A DNA stretch of 64,000 bases from Nocardioides daedukensis (GCF_013408415.1 NZ_JACCAA010000001.1:434001-498000), one strand, 5' to 3'. Positions 41,460-50,851 are shown, counted from the first letter of the stretch. Notes: generated from the letters alone by a model not told the origin. Made by a program: numbers and translations.

Positions 41460-42610
41460 TTGCGTGCTCCCTTCGGCTCCTTGGGAAGCCCCAGGATGCG
41501 TTCTGCCACGATGTTGCGCTGGATCTCGTTCGTCCCGGCATAGATCGGCCCGGACAACGAGAAGATGTAGCCGTCGGTCCACCGCGACTCGATCTCGGCG
41601 TCGTCGCCGAGCAGGTCGAGCGCGGTCTCGTGCAGGGCGACGTCCAGCTCGGACCAGAAGACCTTGTTGATCGACCCGGCGGCACCCATCTCGCCGCCGT
41701 CGGCGAGTCTGGTCACCGTGCCCCAGGTGTAGAGCCGGTAGGACTGCGCCTTGAGCCAGGCATCCACCACGCCGTCGGCTGCGGCGGCGGGAGCATCGGG
41801 CGTGGCGGCATACAGGTCCACGAGGCGGTCGGCGGCGGCACAGAACCGGCCGGGTGAGCGCAGCGAGAGGCCGCGTTCGTTGCCGGCGGTGCTCATCGCC
41901 ACCCGCCAGCCGTCGCCCGGGGCGCCGAGCACGTCGGCGTCGGGGACGAAGACGTCGTCGAAGAAGATCTCCGCGAACCCGGCCTCGCCGTCGAGCTGGG
42001 CGATCGGGCGCACTGTGATGCCGTCGGCGTCGAGCGGGAAGAGGAAGTAGGTGAGTCCGTTGTGCCGTTCGGCGCTGGGGTCGGAGCGGAACAGCCCGAA
42101 TCCCCAGTGGGCGAACGAGGCACGCGACGACCAGGTCTTCTGACCGTTGAGCACCCAGCCCCCGCGGTCCTCGTCACGCTCGGCCGTCGACTTCAACGAG
42201 GCGAGGTCAGAGCCGGCCTCGGGCTCGGACCAGGCCTGGGCCCAGACCTTCTCGCCGGTGGCCATCGAGGGCAGGAACCGGTCCTGCTGCTCCTTGGTGC
42301 CGTGGTCGAAGATGATCGGCGCGAGCAGGAAGATGCCGTTCTGGGAGACCCGACCGGGCGCACCGGCGCGGTAGTACTCCTCCTCGAAGATGACCCACTC
42401 CACGAGGGATGCCTCGCGACCGTGGTAGCCCTTCGGCCAGGAGACGACCGACCAGCGAGCGGCCGACAGCTTCGCCTCCCACTCACGGTGTGCCTGCCAC
42501 CCCTCGGCGGTGTCCATCGACGGCAGCGGCTCGGCCGGGACGTTCTCGGCCAGCCAGGAGCGGGCCTCGTCGCGGAAGGCGAGTTGGTCAGGGGTCAGTT
42601 CGAGATCCAT
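41456..42610 (-). CDS. fadE31: Acyl-CoA dehydrogenase FadE31-like
   Basis: A 384-residue full-length acyl-CoA dehydrogenase. The FAD-binding segments are AQAWSEPEAGSDLASL and GQKTWSSRASFAHWGFGLFR; GNERGLSLRSPGRF contains a Glu-Arg at the helix-G position used as catalytic base in the isovaleryl/long-chain type, and IYAGTNEIQRNIVAERILGLP ends the protein. It should be the catalytic chain paired with FadE32 and FadE33. The ATG overlaps the fadD3 stop (ATGA). Together with FadD3 it acts on the CoA esters of 3aa-H-4a(3'-propanoate)-7a-methylhexahydro-1,5-indanedione (HIP) degradation; the exact step is inferred from synteny. Confidence 0.88.
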   Translation of the reverse strand: MDLELTPDQLAFRDEARSWLAENVPAEPLPSMDTAEGWQAHREWEAKLSAARWSVVSWPKGYHGREASLVEWVIFEEEYYRAGAPGRVSQNGIFLLAPIIFDHGTKEQQDRFLPSMATGEKVWAQAWSEPEAGSDLASLKSTAERDEDRGGWVLNGQKTWSSRASFAHWGFGLFRSDPSAERHNGLTYFLFPLDADGITVRPIAQLDGEAGFAEIFFDDVFVPDADVLGAPGDGWRVAMSTAGNERGLSLRSPGRFCAAADRLVDLYAATPDAPAAAADGVVDAWLKAQSYRLYTWGTVTRLADGGEMGAAGSINKVFWSELDVALHETALDLLGDDAEIESRWTDGYIFSLSGPIYAGTNEIQRNIVAERILGLPKEPKGARK

Positions 42611-44235
42611 CAGCCCTCGTTCTCTCGGGTGTCGTGAAGCTGGCGCAGTTCTGTCTTGAGGACCTTGCCGCCGAGGTTGCGGGGGAGCGCGTCGACGAAC
42701 TCCACCTCCCGGGGCACCTTGAAGTTCGCGATCCGTTCGCGGGCGAAGGCGATCACGTCCTCGGCCGTGAGCGTCGCAGTCGCACGGCGTACGACGAAGG
42801 CCTTGCCGACCTCGCCCATCCGGTCGTCGGGAATCCCGATCACGGCCGACTCGACCACGCCGTCGAGGCGGGCGAGTGCCTGCTCGACCTCGGCCGGATA
42901 GACGTTGAAGCCGCCGGAGATGTACATGTCCTTGAGCCGGTCGGTGATCCGGAGGTAGCCGTCCTCGTCGACGGTCCCGACGTCGCCGGTGTGCAACCAG
43001 CCGTCGGCATCGATCGCGGCGGCGGTGGAGTCCTCGTCGTCGAGGTAGCCGAGCATCACCATCGCGCCGCGGAACTGGACCTCGCCCTCCTCCCCGGAAC
43101 CCATCACCTGGCCGCTCTCCGGGTCGGCGATGCGCATCTCGAGGCCATCGACGACACGGCCGCAGGTCGCGGCGATCGTCTCGTCGGAGTCCCCGGGACG
43201 GCACATCGTGGCGGTGACGCACTCGGTCATCCCGAAGGCGGTGATGACCAGCTCGAAGGAGAGTTCGCTCTGCAGGCGCTCGATCAGGGCCGCGGGCACG
43301 GACGCTGCGCCGGTGTTAGCGAAACGCAGGGAGGAGGTGTCGGTCGAGGCGAAGCGCGGCGACTCCAGCATGGAGTAGAAGATCGCCGGCGCCCCGGGAA
43401 GCATGGTGATCCGGTGCTCCTCGACAATGCGCAGGGCGTCGTCCGCGTCGAAGGCCGCGACCGGGTAGAGCGTGCAGCCCTTGAGGATCGAGGTGACGAT
43501 GCCGACCTTGTAGCCGTAGGAGTGGAAGAACGGGCTGATCACCAGATAGCGGTCGCGTTCGGTGACCTGGGCGGTCGTCGCCCAGGTGTCGGCCGCTGCG
43601 ATCGTCTGCCGGTGAGCAGTGAGCACGCCCTTGGACCGACCGGTCGTGCCGCTGGTGAACAGGATGTCTGCGATGTCGTCGGGTGAGACGGCGTCCGCGG
43701 TGGCCTCGATCTCCGACAGGTCGATGGTGGCACCGACCTCGGGCAGGTCACCGAACGCGACGGTGCCGTCCAGGTCACCTTCGCCGATGCGCACGATCGC
43801 GCGGACCGCGGGGAGTCCCTCGATCACGTCTCCCTCGGCACCGAGCTCAGAGGCAGCGATCAGCTCACCGGCAGCGGTGTGCAGGTCCGTGACCTGGCTG
43901 CGGCCGAGGAACCCGTCTGCCACGACAGCCAGGGTGGCACCGGTGCGCGCGATGACGTCGACGACCTCGTGACCCTTGTAGCGGGTGTTGAGCGGAACCA
44001 GGACGGCGCCGGCATAGCTCACTGCCAGGCCTGCCACGACCCACTCCCAGCGGTTCGGGGCCCAGAGCGCGACCCGGTCACCGGGACGGACGCCGAGCGC
44101 CGCATATCCCCGGGCCGTGTCCCGGATGCGTGCGTGCAGCTCGGTAAAGGAGAGCGTCACGTCGCCGTCCACGACGGCTGGGTGATCGGCGTACGTCGCT
44201 GCGGCCCGACGAACGGCAGCGGGGAGCGTGGTCAA
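42610..44235 (-). CDS. fadD3: HIP--CoA ligase FadD3
   Basis: A 541-residue acyl-adenylate synthetase. The phosphate loop is FTSGTTGRSKG, the A5-A8 region has FGMTECVTATMCRP and DGWLHTGDVGTVDEDGYL, and the C-terminal lysine motif is NLGGKVLKTELRQL. It activates HIP, the C/D-ring remnant after DOHNAA degradation, with CoA; FadD3 is the entry enzyme whose product releases KstR2. The start is TTG at 44235, preceded by AGGAGG at five bases; no ATG is suitable. It heads fadD3-fadE31-fadE32-fadE33, divergent from fadE30, with a KstR2 box between. Confidence 0.93.
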   Translation of the reverse strand: MTTLPAAVRRAAATYADHPAVVDGDVTLSFTELHARIRDTARGYAALGVRPGDRVALWAPNRWEWVVAGLAVSYAGAVLVPLNTRYKGHEVVDVIARTGATLAVVADGFLGRSQVTDLHTAAGELIAASELGAEGDVIEGLPAVRAIVRIGEGDLDGTVAFGDLPEVGATIDLSEIEATADAVSPDDIADILFTSGTTGRSKGVLTAHRQTIAAADTWATTAQVTERDRYLVISPFFHSYGYKVGIVTSILKGCTLYPVAAFDADDALRIVEEHRITMLPGAPAIFYSMLESPRFASTDTSSLRFANTGAASVPAALIERLQSELSFELVITAFGMTECVTATMCRPGDSDETIAATCGRVVDGLEMRIADPESGQVMGSGEEGEVQFRGAMVMLGYLDDEDSTAAAIDADGWLHTGDVGTVDEDGYLRITDRLKDMYISGGFNVYPAEVEQALARLDGVVESAVIGIPDDRMGEVGKAFVVRRATATLTAEDVIAFARERIANFKVPREVEFVDALPRNLGGKVLKTELRQLHDTRENEG

Positions 44236-44258
44236 TGGATCCTCCTGATAGCGGCCCA

Positions 44259-44272
44259 AGCAAGTGCTTGGT
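44259..44272. promoter_or_regulatory. KstR2-type operator between fadD3 and fadE30
   Basis: AGCAAGTGCTTGGT matches the KstR2 consensus AnCAAGnnCTTGnT at all defined positions. It lies 23 bases upstream of the fadD3 start and 43 upstream of the fadE30 start and can repress both directions. The kstR2-like gene is 2 kb away in the + operon. Confidence 0.85.
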
Positions 44273-44315
44273 AGGCTACCTTAGACCGAGCGCCAGCACA
44301 TCCGAAAGGACCACC

Positions 44316-45497
44316 GTGGATCTGAGCCACTCCGCAGAGGACGAACAGTTCCGCCGCGACGTCCGAGAATGGTTGGGCGACAACCTTGTCGGCGACTTCG
44401 CCGAGCTCAAGGGGCTCGGCGGCTCCGGCAAGGACCTCGAGGCCCATGACGAGCGCCTCGAGTGGGACCGACACCTGGCCCGGCACGGCTGGACCTGCAT
44501 CGGGTGGCCCACCGAGCACGGTGGCCGCGGCCTCTCCTTGATGCAGCAGGTGATCTTTCACGAGGAGTACGCCCGCGCGAACGCCCCGGCCCGCGTCAAC
44601 CATCTCGGTGAGGAGCTCCTCGGCCCCACTCTGATCGCCCACGGCACTCCCGCTCAGCGGGAACGCTTCCTGCCGAAGATCCGTGCCGTCGAAGAACTGT
44701 GGTGCCAGGGATATTCCGAGCCCGGTGCCGGCTCCGACCTCGCCAACGTCTCCACCAAGGCCCGGCTCGAGGGCTCGGGGGAGCCCGGCGAGTGGGTCAT
44801 CGACGGCCAGAAGGTGTGGACCTCGCTGGCCCAGTTCGCCGACTGGATCTTCGTCCTCGCTCGCACCGAGCCCGGGTCGAGCAGGCACAAGGGGCTCAGC
44901 TTCCTGCTGGTTCCCACCAAGCAGGACGGCGTCGAGATCCGGGGCATCGAGCAGCTCACCACCGGCGCCGAGTTCAACGAGGTGTTCTTCACCGGGGCCC
45001 GCACCAGCGCCGACCTGGTCGTCGGCGAGCCCGGCGACGGCTGGGGCGTGGCGATGAGCCTGCTGGGATTCGAGCGTGGGGTCTCCACCCTGGGTCAGCA
45101 GGTCGGTTTCGCCCGCGAGTTCCAGGGCGTGGTCGAGCTGGCCAGGTCCACCGGCGCCATCGACGACCCGATCCTGCGGGACCGGCTGGCGAACGCCAAG
45201 GTCGGTCTCGAGACCATGCGGCTCAACGCCCTGCGCACCCTGTCCGGCGGCGGCCCCGGTGCCGAGTCCATCGCCAAGCTGGTCTGGGGCAACTGGCACC
45301 GTCGCCTCGGCGAGCTCGCCATGGAGATCGCCGGTACGTCGTCGCTGAGCACCCAGGGCGCGCCGTACGACCTCGATCGTTGGCAACGACTCTTCCTCTT
45401 CAGCCGGGCGGACACGATCTACGGCGGCTCCGACGAGGTGCAGCGCAACATCCTTTCCGAGCGAGTGCTCGGACTACCCAGAGAGGCACGCCCATGA
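44316..45497 (+). CDS. fadE30: Acyl-CoA dehydrogenase FadE30-like
   Basis: A 393-residue acyl-CoA dehydrogenase acting early in HIP-CoA degradation in mycobacteria. DLSHSAEDEQFRRDVREWL opens it; WCQGYSEPGAGSDLANV and GQKVWTSLAQFADW are FAD-binding; GFERGVSTLG has the Glu-Arg pair expected to hold the catalytic base, and IYGGSDEVQRNILSERVLGLP closes it. GTG at 44316 follows GAAAGGA. It overlaps ipdF by four bases, and fadE30-ipdF-kstR2-fadA6 has the same relative order as Rv3560c-Rv3559c-Rv3557c-Rv3556c. Confidence 0.9.
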   Translation: MDLSHSAEDEQFRRDVREWLGDNLVGDFAELKGLGGSGKDLEAHDERLEWDRHLARHGWTCIGWPTEHGGRGLSLMQQVIFHEEYARANAPARVNHLGEELLGPTLIAHGTPAQRERFLPKIRAVEELWCQGYSEPGAGSDLANVSTKARLEGSGEPGEWVIDGQKVWTSLAQFADWIFVLARTEPGSSRHKGLSFLLVPTKQDGVEIRGIEQLTTGAEFNEVFFTGARTSADLVVGEPGDGWGVAMSLLGFERGVSTLGQQVGFAREFQGVVELARSTGAIDDPILRDRLANAKVGLETMRLNALRTLSGGGPGAESIAKLVWGNWHRRLGELAMEIAGTSSLSTQGAPYDLDRWQRLFLFSRADTIYGGSDEVQRNILSERVLGLPREARP

Positions 45498-46297
45498 GCG
45501 TCCAGCGTCCCGAGCAGTCCGCCCCCGACTACGTCCCCGGCCACGACCTGCTGGCCGGCAAGGTCATCGTGATCACCGCCGCCGCCGGCGCGGGGATCGG
45601 AGCAGCCGTCACCCGCCGCGTCCTCGAGGAGGGCGCGCGTGCGGTGGTCTTCAGTGACACCCACGCCCGCCGGCTGGCCGAGGCCGAGGAGGAGCTCGGC
45701 AAGGAGTTCGGCGCCGACCGCGTGCGCTCGTTGGTCTGTGACGTCACCGACGAGTCGCAGGTCGCCGCTCTGCTGGACGCGGCCGAGGAGTTCGGTGGCG
45801 TGGACGTGATGATCAACAACGCCGGGCTCGGCGGCGAGGTCAACGTCCTCGACATGACCGACGACCAGTGGGGCAAGGTCCTCGACATCACCCTCAACGG
45901 CACCTTCCGGTGCGTGCGCGCCGCAGGCAAGCGGATGGCCAAGGCAGGCAAGCGCGGAGTGATCATCAACAACGCCTCGGTGATCGGCTGGCGCGCGCAG
46001 GAGGGCCAGGCGCACTATGCGGCTGCCAAGGCCGGCGTGATGGCGCTGACCCGCTGCGCCGCCCTCGATGTCGCCAAGCACGGCATCCGGATCAATGCGG
46101 TCTCGCCCAGCCTCGCCATGCACCCGTTCCTGGAGAAGGTGACCACCCCCGAGCTCCTCAGCGAGCTCAAGCAGCGCGAGGCCTTCGGCCGTGCTGCCGA
46201 GCCCTGGGAGGTGGCCAACGTGATGGTCTTCCTGGCCAGCGACTACTCCTCCTACATGACCGGTGAGGTCGTGTCCGTGAGCAGCCAGCATGCCTGA
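45494..46297 (+). CDS. ipdF: 5-OH-HIP-CoA dehydrogenase/reductase IpdF (SDR family)
   Basis: A 267-residue short-chain dehydrogenase. The nucleotide motif TAAAGAGIGAAV is near residue 30, NNAGLGG follows, the catalytic serine is in NNASVIGW and the YxxxK is YAAAK. It ends with the substrate-loop SDYSSYMTGEVVSVSSQ. IpdF oxidises or reduces the 5-oxo/5-hydroxy group of HIP-CoA intermediates. The assignment rests on synteny (Rv3559c) and length. It overlaps fadE30 at its start and kstR2 at its stop. Confidence 0.87.
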   Translation: MSVQRPEQSAPDYVPGHDLLAGKVIVITAAAGAGIGAAVTRRVLEEGARAVVFSDTHARRLAEAEEELGKEFGADRVRSLVCDVTDESQVAALLDAAEEFGGVDVMINNAGLGGEVNVLDMTDDQWGKVLDITLNGTFRCVRAAGKRMAKAGKRGVIINNASVIGWRAQEGQAHYAAAKAGVMALTRCAALDVAKHGIRINAVSPSLAMHPFLEKVTTPELLSELKQREAFGRAAEPWEVANVMVFLASDYSSYMTGEVVSVSSQHA

Positions 46298-46883
46298 GGC
46301 CCCGACCGCCGGGACCCGACGCGAGGAGGTGCTGCACATCGCCGCCCAGCTCTTCGCCGAGAAGGGCTTCAAGAACACGACGGTGCGCGACATCGCCGAC
46401 GCGGCGGGCATCCTCTCCGGCAGCCTCTATCACCACTTCGACTCCAAGGAGTCGATGGTCGACGAGCTTCTGGTGCGTTTCCAGACTGAGCTGTTCGACC
46501 GCTATGACGAGATCCTGGCCAGCGACCTGGACCCCCGCGCCAAGATCGAGGCCGCGGTCCGCCTGTCGTTCGAGACCATTGACCAGCGCGGCCCGGAGGT
46601 CGCCATCTTCCAGAACGACGCGGCATACCTGTCGTCGTTCGATCGGTTCGGCTATCTCGAGGACCGCAACCGGCAGTCGCGCCAGATCTGGATGACGTTG
46701 CTCAGCCAGGGCGTGGACAGCGGTGCGCTGCGCAAGGACCTCGACATCGAGCTCGTCTACCGCTTCATCCGCGACACCGTCTGGGTCGCCGTCCGCTGGT
46801 ATCGCCCCGGCGGCAAGTCGTCCCACCACGACGTCGCCAACCAATACCTGAACATCCTCCTGGAAGGAATCACCCATGGCTGA
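46290..46883 (+). CDS. kstR2: TetR-family repressor KstR2
   Basis: A 197-residue TetR regulator. The helix-turn-helix lies at about residues 29-50: KNTTVRDIADAAG, then SGSLYHHFDSKE. The all-helical ligand domain ends at VANQYLNILLEGITHG. KstR2 represses the HIP-degradation genes and is released by HIP-CoA, the FadD3 product. The position between ipdF and fadA6 matches the M. tuberculosis locus (Rv3557c). It overlaps ipdF by eight bases and fadA6 by eight bases, so it is autoregulated within its own regulon. Its probable operator is at 44259-44272. Confidence 0.9.
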   Translation: MPEAPTAGTRREEVLHIAAQLFAEKGFKNTTVRDIADAAGILSGSLYHHFDSKESMVDELLVRFQTELFDRYDEILASDLDPRAKIEAAVRLSFETIDQRGPEVAIFQNDAAYLSSFDRFGYLEDRNRQSRQIWMTLLSQGVDSGALRKDLDIELVYRFIRDTVWVAVRWYRPGGKSSHHDVANQYLNILLEGITHG

Positions 46884-48039
46884 GGCCTACATCGTCGACG
46901 CAGTCCGCACCCCGGTCGGCAAGCGCCGCGGCGCACTCGCATCCATGCACTCGGCCGACCTCGGCGCCCACTCCATCAAGGCGCTGGTCGACCGCACCGG
47001 CATCGACCCCGGTGCCGTCGACGACGTGATCATGGGCTGCTGCGACACCATCGGCTCCCAGGCCGGCGACGTCGCGCGTACGTCGTGGCTCGTCGCCGGA
47101 CTCCCGGACCACGTTCCCGGGGTCACCATCGACCGGCAGTGCGGCTCGTCGCAGCAGTCGGTCCACTTCGCGGCCCAGGGCGTGATGTCGGGCACCCAGG
47201 ACCTGGTCGTCGCGGGTGGGCTGCAGAACATGTCTGCGATCCCGATCTCGGCCGCGATGCTGGTCGCCGACCAATATGGCTTCACCACCCCCTTCGCCGA
47301 GTCGCCGGGCTGGCGCGCCCGCTACGGCGACGTGGAGGTCTCCCAGTTCAACTCCGCAGAGATGATCGCGGAGAAGTGGGACATCAGCCGGGAACAGATG
47401 GAGGAGTTCGCGCTCGCCTCCCACCAGCGTGCCAAGGCAGCCATCGCCGAGGGCCGGTTCAAGAACGAGATCGCCCCGGTCACCCTCGAGGACGGTTCCG
47501 TCTTCGAGGTCGACCAGTGCCCCCGCGAGACCTCGCTGGAGAAGATGGCCGAGTTGCAGACCCTGCTGCCCGGTGGGCGCATCCACGCCGGTGTCGCCTC
47601 GCAGATCTGCGACGCGTCGTCGGCGATGCTGATCGCCTCCGAGCAGGCAGTCAAGGACCACTCGCTGACCCCGCGGGCCCGGATCCACCACCTGTCCGTG
47701 CGTGGGGATGACCCGATCTGGATGCTGACCGGTCCGATCACGGCCACCAAGCACGCTCTGGCCAAGGCGGGCATGACGATCGACGACATCGACCTGTTCG
47801 AGTGCAACGAGGCGTTCGCCAGCGTCGTGCTCGCCTGGATGAAGGAGACCGGCGCCCCGCACGAGAAGGTCAACGTCAACGGCGGCGCGATCGCGCTCGG
47901 TCACCCAATCGGTGCCACCGGCACCCGGTTGATGACCACCATGCTCAACGAACTCGAGCGCACCGGTGGGCGGTTCGGCCTGCAGACCATGTGTGAGGGC
48001 GGCGGCCAGGCGAACGTGACGATCATCGAGCGCCTCTGA
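46876..48039 (+). CDS. fadA6: Acetyl-CoA acetyltransferase/thiolase FadA6
   Basis: A 387-residue thiolase that releases acetyl-CoA from a 3-oxoacyl-CoA in C/D-ring breakdown. The acyl-enzyme cysteine is Cys89 in DRQCGSSQQS, the histidine is in GHPIGATG and the second cysteine in TMCEGGGQAN. NEAFASV is also present, so the catalytic set is complete. The ATG overlaps the kstR2 stop. Rv3556c is the mycobacterial equivalent by order. It is the last gene of the fadE30 operon and is followed by a strong hairpin facing ipdC. Confidence 0.92.
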   Translation: MAEAYIVDAVRTPVGKRRGALASMHSADLGAHSIKALVDRTGIDPGAVDDVIMGCCDTIGSQAGDVARTSWLVAGLPDHVPGVTIDRQCGSSQQSVHFAAQGVMSGTQDLVVAGGLQNMSAIPISAAMLVADQYGFTTPFAESPGWRARYGDVEVSQFNSAEMIAEKWDISREQMEEFALASHQRAKAAIAEGRFKNEIAPVTLEDGSVFEVDQCPRETSLEKMAELQTLLPGGRIHAGVASQICDASSAMLIASEQAVKDHSLTPRARIHHLSVRGDDPIWMLTGPITATKHALAKAGMTIDDIDLFECNEAFASVVLAWMKETGAPHEKVNVNGGAIALGHPIGATGTRLMTTMLNELERTGGRFGLQTMCEGGGQANVTIIERL

Positions 48040-48069
48040 GGATCGAGGGGTCAACACCCTGAACACACG

Positions 48070-48102
48070 ACCGGCCCGGATGGAGACTCCATCCGGGCCG
48101 GT
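48070..48102. terminator. Bidirectional hairpin terminator between fadA6 and ipdC
   Basis: A 16-base arm (48070-48085) beginning ACCGGCCCGG is perfectly complementary to 48087-48102; the central bases form the loop, leaving about 14-15 pairs. GCGTTTCTT follows on the + strand, so it has a short T-rich tail. It separates convergent fadA6 (+) and ipdC (-). Confidence 0.85.
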
Positions 48103-48120
48103 GCGTTTCTTGCTGGTTGA

Positions 48121-49188
48121 TCAGAGATAGGAGTGCGAGCGCTGCAGGCACTCGATCGCCTCGGCGACCACACGACTGATCAGCTCGTCACACGTCGGCA
48201 GGTCGTCGAGGACCCCGACCACCTGACCGGAGGCCAGGACGCCGGCGTTGGTGTCGCCCTCGACCAGTCCCGCCTTGAGCATCATCGGCGTGTTCGCGGC
48301 AAGGGTCATCTGGGCCAGCGAACGGCCCTGGTTCTTCTTCATCTCGCGGCCGTCGCGGGCCAGGTCGGCCCAGCTCATCTCGGACATCTTCTTGAAATCC
48401 AGGGTTCGCTTCAGCGTCGGTACGAGACGCTTGAGGCGACTGGACTCCTCGATCTCCTCGACCAGTGCGGTGCGCAGCATCCGGTGCGGCATGCCGTCGA
48501 CCTTGTCGGTCACGACCGTGCCGTTGATGTCGTGGGAGAGATAGAGCTCCTTGACCGCCTGCGGGACCGAGCTGTCCTGGGTGAGCAGGAAGCGGGTGCC
48601 CATGCCGATGCCGGCGGCCCCGTAGGAGAGTGCTGCGGCCAACCCACGACCGTCGAAGAAGCCACCGGCCGCGACGACGGGAATGTCGACCGCGTCCAGA
48701 ACGCTCGGCAACAGCAGCGTGGTGGGCACCGAACCGGTGTGGCCGCCGCCTTCTCCGCCCTGGATCATCACGGCATCGGCGCCCCAGGAGGCCACCTTCT
48801 CCGCGTGCCGGGGGAGCCCGACCGACGGCATCACCATGATGCCGTGGTCCTTGAGCTTGGCGATCAAGTCCTTCTTGGGGGCGAGGGCGAAGGAGGCGAC
48901 CTTCACGCCGTGCTTGATCAGCAGGTCGCAGCGGGCCGGAGCATCCGAGGCATCGGCACGCAGGTTGACCCCGAACGGCTGGTCCGTGCGCGACTTGACC
49001 TCGAGGATCGCCTTCTCGAGCTCCTCGAAGGTCATCGTCGCGCTGGCCAGGACTCCGAGGCCACCGGCGTTGGCCGTGCCGACCACGAGACGCGGACCGG
49101 CGACCCAGCCCATGCCGGTCTGCACCACGGGGTGACGCACGCCGGCGAGCTCGGTCAGCGGCGTACGCAGCTGTTGTGGGGTGCTCAT
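48121..49188 (-). CDS. ipdC: Nitronate-monooxygenase-family flavoprotein IpdC
   Basis: A 355-residue FMN-dependent TIM-barrel protein of the nitronate monooxygenase/2-nitropropane dioxygenase type. RHPVVQTGMGWVAGPRLV, GGLGVLASATM, FGVNLRAD and IQGGEGGGHTG with PVVAAGGFFDGRGLAAAL are FMN-site segments. In the HIP pathway IpdC is proposed to act on the 5-hydroxy/5-oxo intermediate before ring opening. The ATG overlaps the ipdB stop. The gene ends the echA20-ipdA-ipdB-ipdC operon, facing fadA6. The assignment relies on length, fold and synteny with Rv3553. Confidence 0.88.
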   Translation of the reverse strand: MSTPQQLRTPLTELAGVRHPVVQTGMGWVAGPRLVVGTANAGGLGVLASATMTFEELEKAILEVKSRTDQPFGVNLRADASDAPARCDLLIKHGVKVASFALAPKKDLIAKLKDHGIMVMPSVGLPRHAEKVASWGADAVMIQGGEGGGHTGSVPTTLLLPSVLDAVDIPVVAAGGFFDGRGLAAALSYGAAGIGMGTRFLLTQDSSVPQAVKELYLSHDINGTVVTDKVDGMPHRMLRTALVEEIEESSRLKRLVPTLKRTLDFKKMSEMSWADLARDGREMKKNQGRSLAQMTLAANTPMMLKAGLVEGDTNAGVLASGQVVGVLDDLPTCDELISRVVAEAIECLQRSHSYL

Positions 49189-49958
49189 GAGGCAGCGGCC
49201 TGGACTGGCGGGACCTCGCGGTCGCGCAGCTTCTTCGGGTCGAGCACCTCGCGGATGATGGTCAGCTCCTCGAGCGTGGGCAGCCGGGTCTCGGGCACGT
49301 CACCCTCGATGGCGAGCTCGAAGCCGGTGTTCGCACGGACCTCGTCGACCGTGACGCCGGGGTGCACCGAGAGCAGGCGGACCGTGTCGTCGGCGCCCTT
49401 GACGTCGAAGACGGCGAGGTTGGAGACGATCCGGTGGATGTCGTTGTACTTCGACGCACCGATGCCGGCTTCCTTGGCCCGCTTGGGTCCGACGCCGGAG
49501 ACGATGTCGACGTGCTCGACGAAGACCCGGTCGGAGTGCTTGGGCACCCAGTAGGAGGTGCGGTTGTTCACCGTGTTCCCGGGCGCCCCGCGCGAACCGA
49601 GCAGCTGCCGCTTCGGCTGGGCGAAGTCGCCGATCGCCGAGATGTTCTGGTTGCCGTGCTTGTCGACCTGGGTGGCGCCCATCATCACGTGGCGCCGGCC
49701 GTAGGCGATGACATCGAAGACCCGACGGAACGGGATCCAGCCCTCGATCACGTCGCCCTTCGCGAACAGCGGGGGCACGCCGCCGAGGAAGAGTGCCTCG
49801 CCGTCGGAGATGACCAGGTCCGGGTTGCTGGTCAGCTTGGCCAGCCGGACACCGAGCATCGGGAGCATGCCCATCGGGGACCCGAAGATCTCGCCGTCGT
49901 CCTTGAAGGCGTCGGCGATGGCTGCGGCGCAGACCTCTGCGCGCGTTGCGTCGTTCAC
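49185..49958 (-). CDS. ipdB: COCHEA-CoA hydrolase, beta subunit
   Basis: A 257-residue subunit with the CoA-transferase family I fold. RAEVCAAAIADAFKDDGEIFGSP is its N-terminal helix, GSRGAPGNTVNNRTSYW the glycine-rich loop and LLSVHPGVTVDEV the end. IpdA and IpdB form a heteromer that hydrolyses the last carbocyclic ring of the sterol nucleus rather than transferring CoA. GTG at 49958 follows GGAGGAGAAC and overlaps the ipdA stop. Order echA20-ipdA-ipdB-ipdC equals Rv3550-Rv3553. Confidence 0.93.
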   Translation of the reverse strand: MNDATRAEVCAAAIADAFKDDGEIFGSPMGMLPMLGVRLAKLTSNPDLVISDGEALFLGGVPPLFAKGDVIEGWIPFRRVFDVIAYGRRHVMMGATQVDKHGNQNISAIGDFAQPKRQLLGSRGAPGNTVNNRTSYWVPKHSDRVFVEHVDIVSGVGPKRAKEAGIGASKYNDIHRIVSNLAVFDVKGADDTVRLLSVHPGVTVDEVRANTGFELAIEGDVPETRLPTLEELTIIREVLDPKKLRDREVPPVQAAAS

Positions 49959-50851
49959 TTGTTCTCCTCCTGGGCGTGGAACTCCTGGACGGCCGACTGG
50001 TAGGCGGCTTCATCGCCGTTGAGGAAGCGAGCCTCGAAGGCGGCCCACGACTCGTCGTCCTTGGCGGCTGCGGCGTACGCCTTCTGGAACTTCTCGTCCC
50101 GCTCGTAGTCGGGCGTGCAGGTGGTGAAGTGCGCCCCGTTCGGGGTCTCCACCACCCCGTCGACCATGATCCGGTTGATCAGGACCCGCTGGACCGGGGT
50201 GTCGACGGTGAGGCCCGCCGTGTCCACGATCTGTTCGGTGGTGACGAAGACCCGGTCGGCGGCCATGGCGAACAGGTCGTCGAAGTAGGGGTCCGGGCCG
50301 AGGTAGCTCGCGTTGCCGTGCTGGTCGGCACGGTTCATGTGGATCAGCGCCACGTCCAGCCGCAGGGCGGGGACGGCGGTGAACTTCTCGAACTCACCGT
50401 CGGCATCCGGGTAGGGGCTGGCGACCGTCTTGATGTCCGGGTTGTTGACCAGCACGTCGCTGCCCAGGCCCGCGCGCATCGGCAGGAACGGCATCCGCTG
50501 CGAGGCGGCCAGGAGCCCGGTCTGGAACATCCCCTCGTCGATCTCGACGATCTCGGGGATCGACTTCTCCTGCCGAGCCTTCTGGAAGTTGGGCTCGAGG
50601 GGGACCGAGTCGAGCGAGACGAACGCATAGACGAGCTTGCGGATCTTGCCTGCCCGGGCGAGCAGACCGACGTCGGCGCCTCCCCAGCTGACGATGGTCA
50701 GGTCCTTTAGGTCACTGTTGCGGATCGCGCGGATCAGGGCCATCGGCTTGCGCCTGGGTCCCCACCCGCCGATCCCGATGGTCATGCCGTCCTCCAACGA
50801 GGCGACGACGTCCTCGATGCTGGTCCGCTTGTCGCGCGGCTTGCTGCTCAC
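49955..50851 (-). CDS. ipdA: COCHEA-CoA hydrolase, alpha subunit
   Basis: A 298-residue CoA-transferase-fold subunit. DGMTIGIGGWGPRRKPMALI is the alpha-subunit CoA loop, and PFLPMRAGLGSDVLVN, ALIHMNRADQHGNASYLG and VFVTTEQIV follow. With IpdB it hydrolyses COCHEA-CoA, opening the final ring. GTG at 50851 overlaps the echA20 stop. Length agrees with the mycobacterial subunit (about 290). Confidence 0.93.
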   Translation of the reverse strand: MSSKPRDKRTSIEDVVASLEDGMTIGIGGWGPRRKPMALIRAIRNSDLKDLTIVSWGGADVGLLARAGKIRKLVYAFVSLDSVPLEPNFQKARQEKSIPEIVEIDEGMFQTGLLAASQRMPFLPMRAGLGSDVLVNNPDIKTVASPYPDADGEFEKFTAVPALRLDVALIHMNRADQHGNASYLGPDPYFDDLFAMAADRVFVTTEQIVDTAGLTVDTPVQRVLINRIMVDGVVETPNGAHFTTCTPDYERDEKFQKAYAAAAKDDESWAAFEARFLNGDEAAYQSAVQEFHAQEENK